Assembly (NCBI GenBank): GCA_013694825.1
Contig: JACDBR010000050.1
Location: forward strand, 1 to 5,455
DNA from: Solirubrobacterales bacterium
GTDB taxonomy: Bacteria; Actinomycetota; Thermoleophilia; Solirubrobacterales; 70-9
Reading direction: 5' to 3'
Length of the DNA: 5,455 nt
Positions 5,294 to 5,455 of this stretch are shown here, in pieces. The notes beneath the pieces are model-generated. The model saw only the letters and a list, made by a program, of their open reading frames with translations. It was not told the DNA's origin and did no database searches. Both the position numbers and the translations under genes were made by a program. Position 1 is the stretch's first letter. Each line of letters starts with the position of its first letter.

Positions 5294-5455
5294 GGCCCAC
5301 GCAGAGCGCGAGCTCGCCGTCGAGGCGGGAGAGCTCCGAGTCGTCTGGGATCTTGAGGCGCTCCGCGCCGGTAGCGAGGCCCAGCGCGCGTGGCGGGCGC
5401 ACCCTGAGCCGGCGCCGGCCGGAGTGGCACGAGTGCTGACCGGCCGGTTCGAGGA
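5286..5455 (+). CDS. Unrecognised protein, N-terminal fragment (runs off right edge)
   Basis: ATG 5286 opens a frame with no stop to the window end (56 codons). It overlaps the fxsA stop by eight bases (ATG inside GATGACTGA), the usual sign of translational coupling in one operon. The visible protein is soluble and charged, beginning MTEAHAERELAVEAGELRVV, with no signal peptide or membrane segment and the segment GVARVLTGRFEE near the edge. I do not recognise a family from these residues and assign no function. Codons are G/C-ended like the neighbours, which supports a real gene. Confidence 0.65.
   Translation, partial: MTEAHAERELAVEAGELRVVWDLEALRAGSEAQRAWRAHPEPAPAGVARVLTGRFE

Overview
The window is GC-rich (about two thirds G+C by eye) with strongly G/C-ended codons. 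It holds chromosomal housekeeping-type and secreted-protein genes in two divergent groups. The gene types, the codon bias and the TAnnnT motifs placed just before start codons suggest a high-GC actinobacterium. A Thermoleophilia-like lineage (Solirubrobacterales or Gaiellales) would fit, but that placement is inference. I see no rRNA, tRNA, CRISPR array, insertion sequence or phage gene.

Layout. Three genes read leftwards on the minus strand. First is a 105-residue DUF59/MIP18-type iron-sulfur assembly protein (1878 to 1561). Second is a 58-residue small membrane protein with an N-terminal Met-Cys-Ala-Gln-Cys and no assigned function (1523 to 1347). Third is a secreted protein of LVIVD repeats followed by the start of a protease-associated (PA) domain (1198 to beyond the left edge). 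Rightwards on the plus strand come a large secreted M14 zinc carboxypeptidase (signal peptide from 2031, main body 2210-4591), a terminator-like hairpin, an FxsA-family membrane protein (4709-5293), and the start of an unrecognised gene overlapping the fxsA stop (5286 to beyond the right edge). The 152 bp between the two groups is a divergent promoter region with a 13-bp dyad and a 16-bp direct repeat.

Main points. (1) The peptidase signal peptide is in a different frame from the enzyme. The two join if one base is restored near 2195-2200, so the gene is either broken by a one-base deletion or the sequence has a missed C. All M14 catalytic residues are intact. (2) Four of the five non-overlapping starts have a TAnnnT hexamer 7 to 9 nt upstream and no good Shine-Dalgarno, the layout of leaderless transcripts; the fifth (LVIVD-PA) has a strong AGGAGG. 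(3) The 58-residue ORF and both edge genes would be missed by a closed-ORF search with an ordinary length cutoff.

How the genes work together: two encode exported proteins, two encode membrane proteins, and one encodes a cytosolic Fe-S maturation factor. No shared pathway is evident, and I found no convincing new multi-gene system. The best leads are the small Cys-containing membrane protein, the frameshifted peptidase and the leaderless start pattern.
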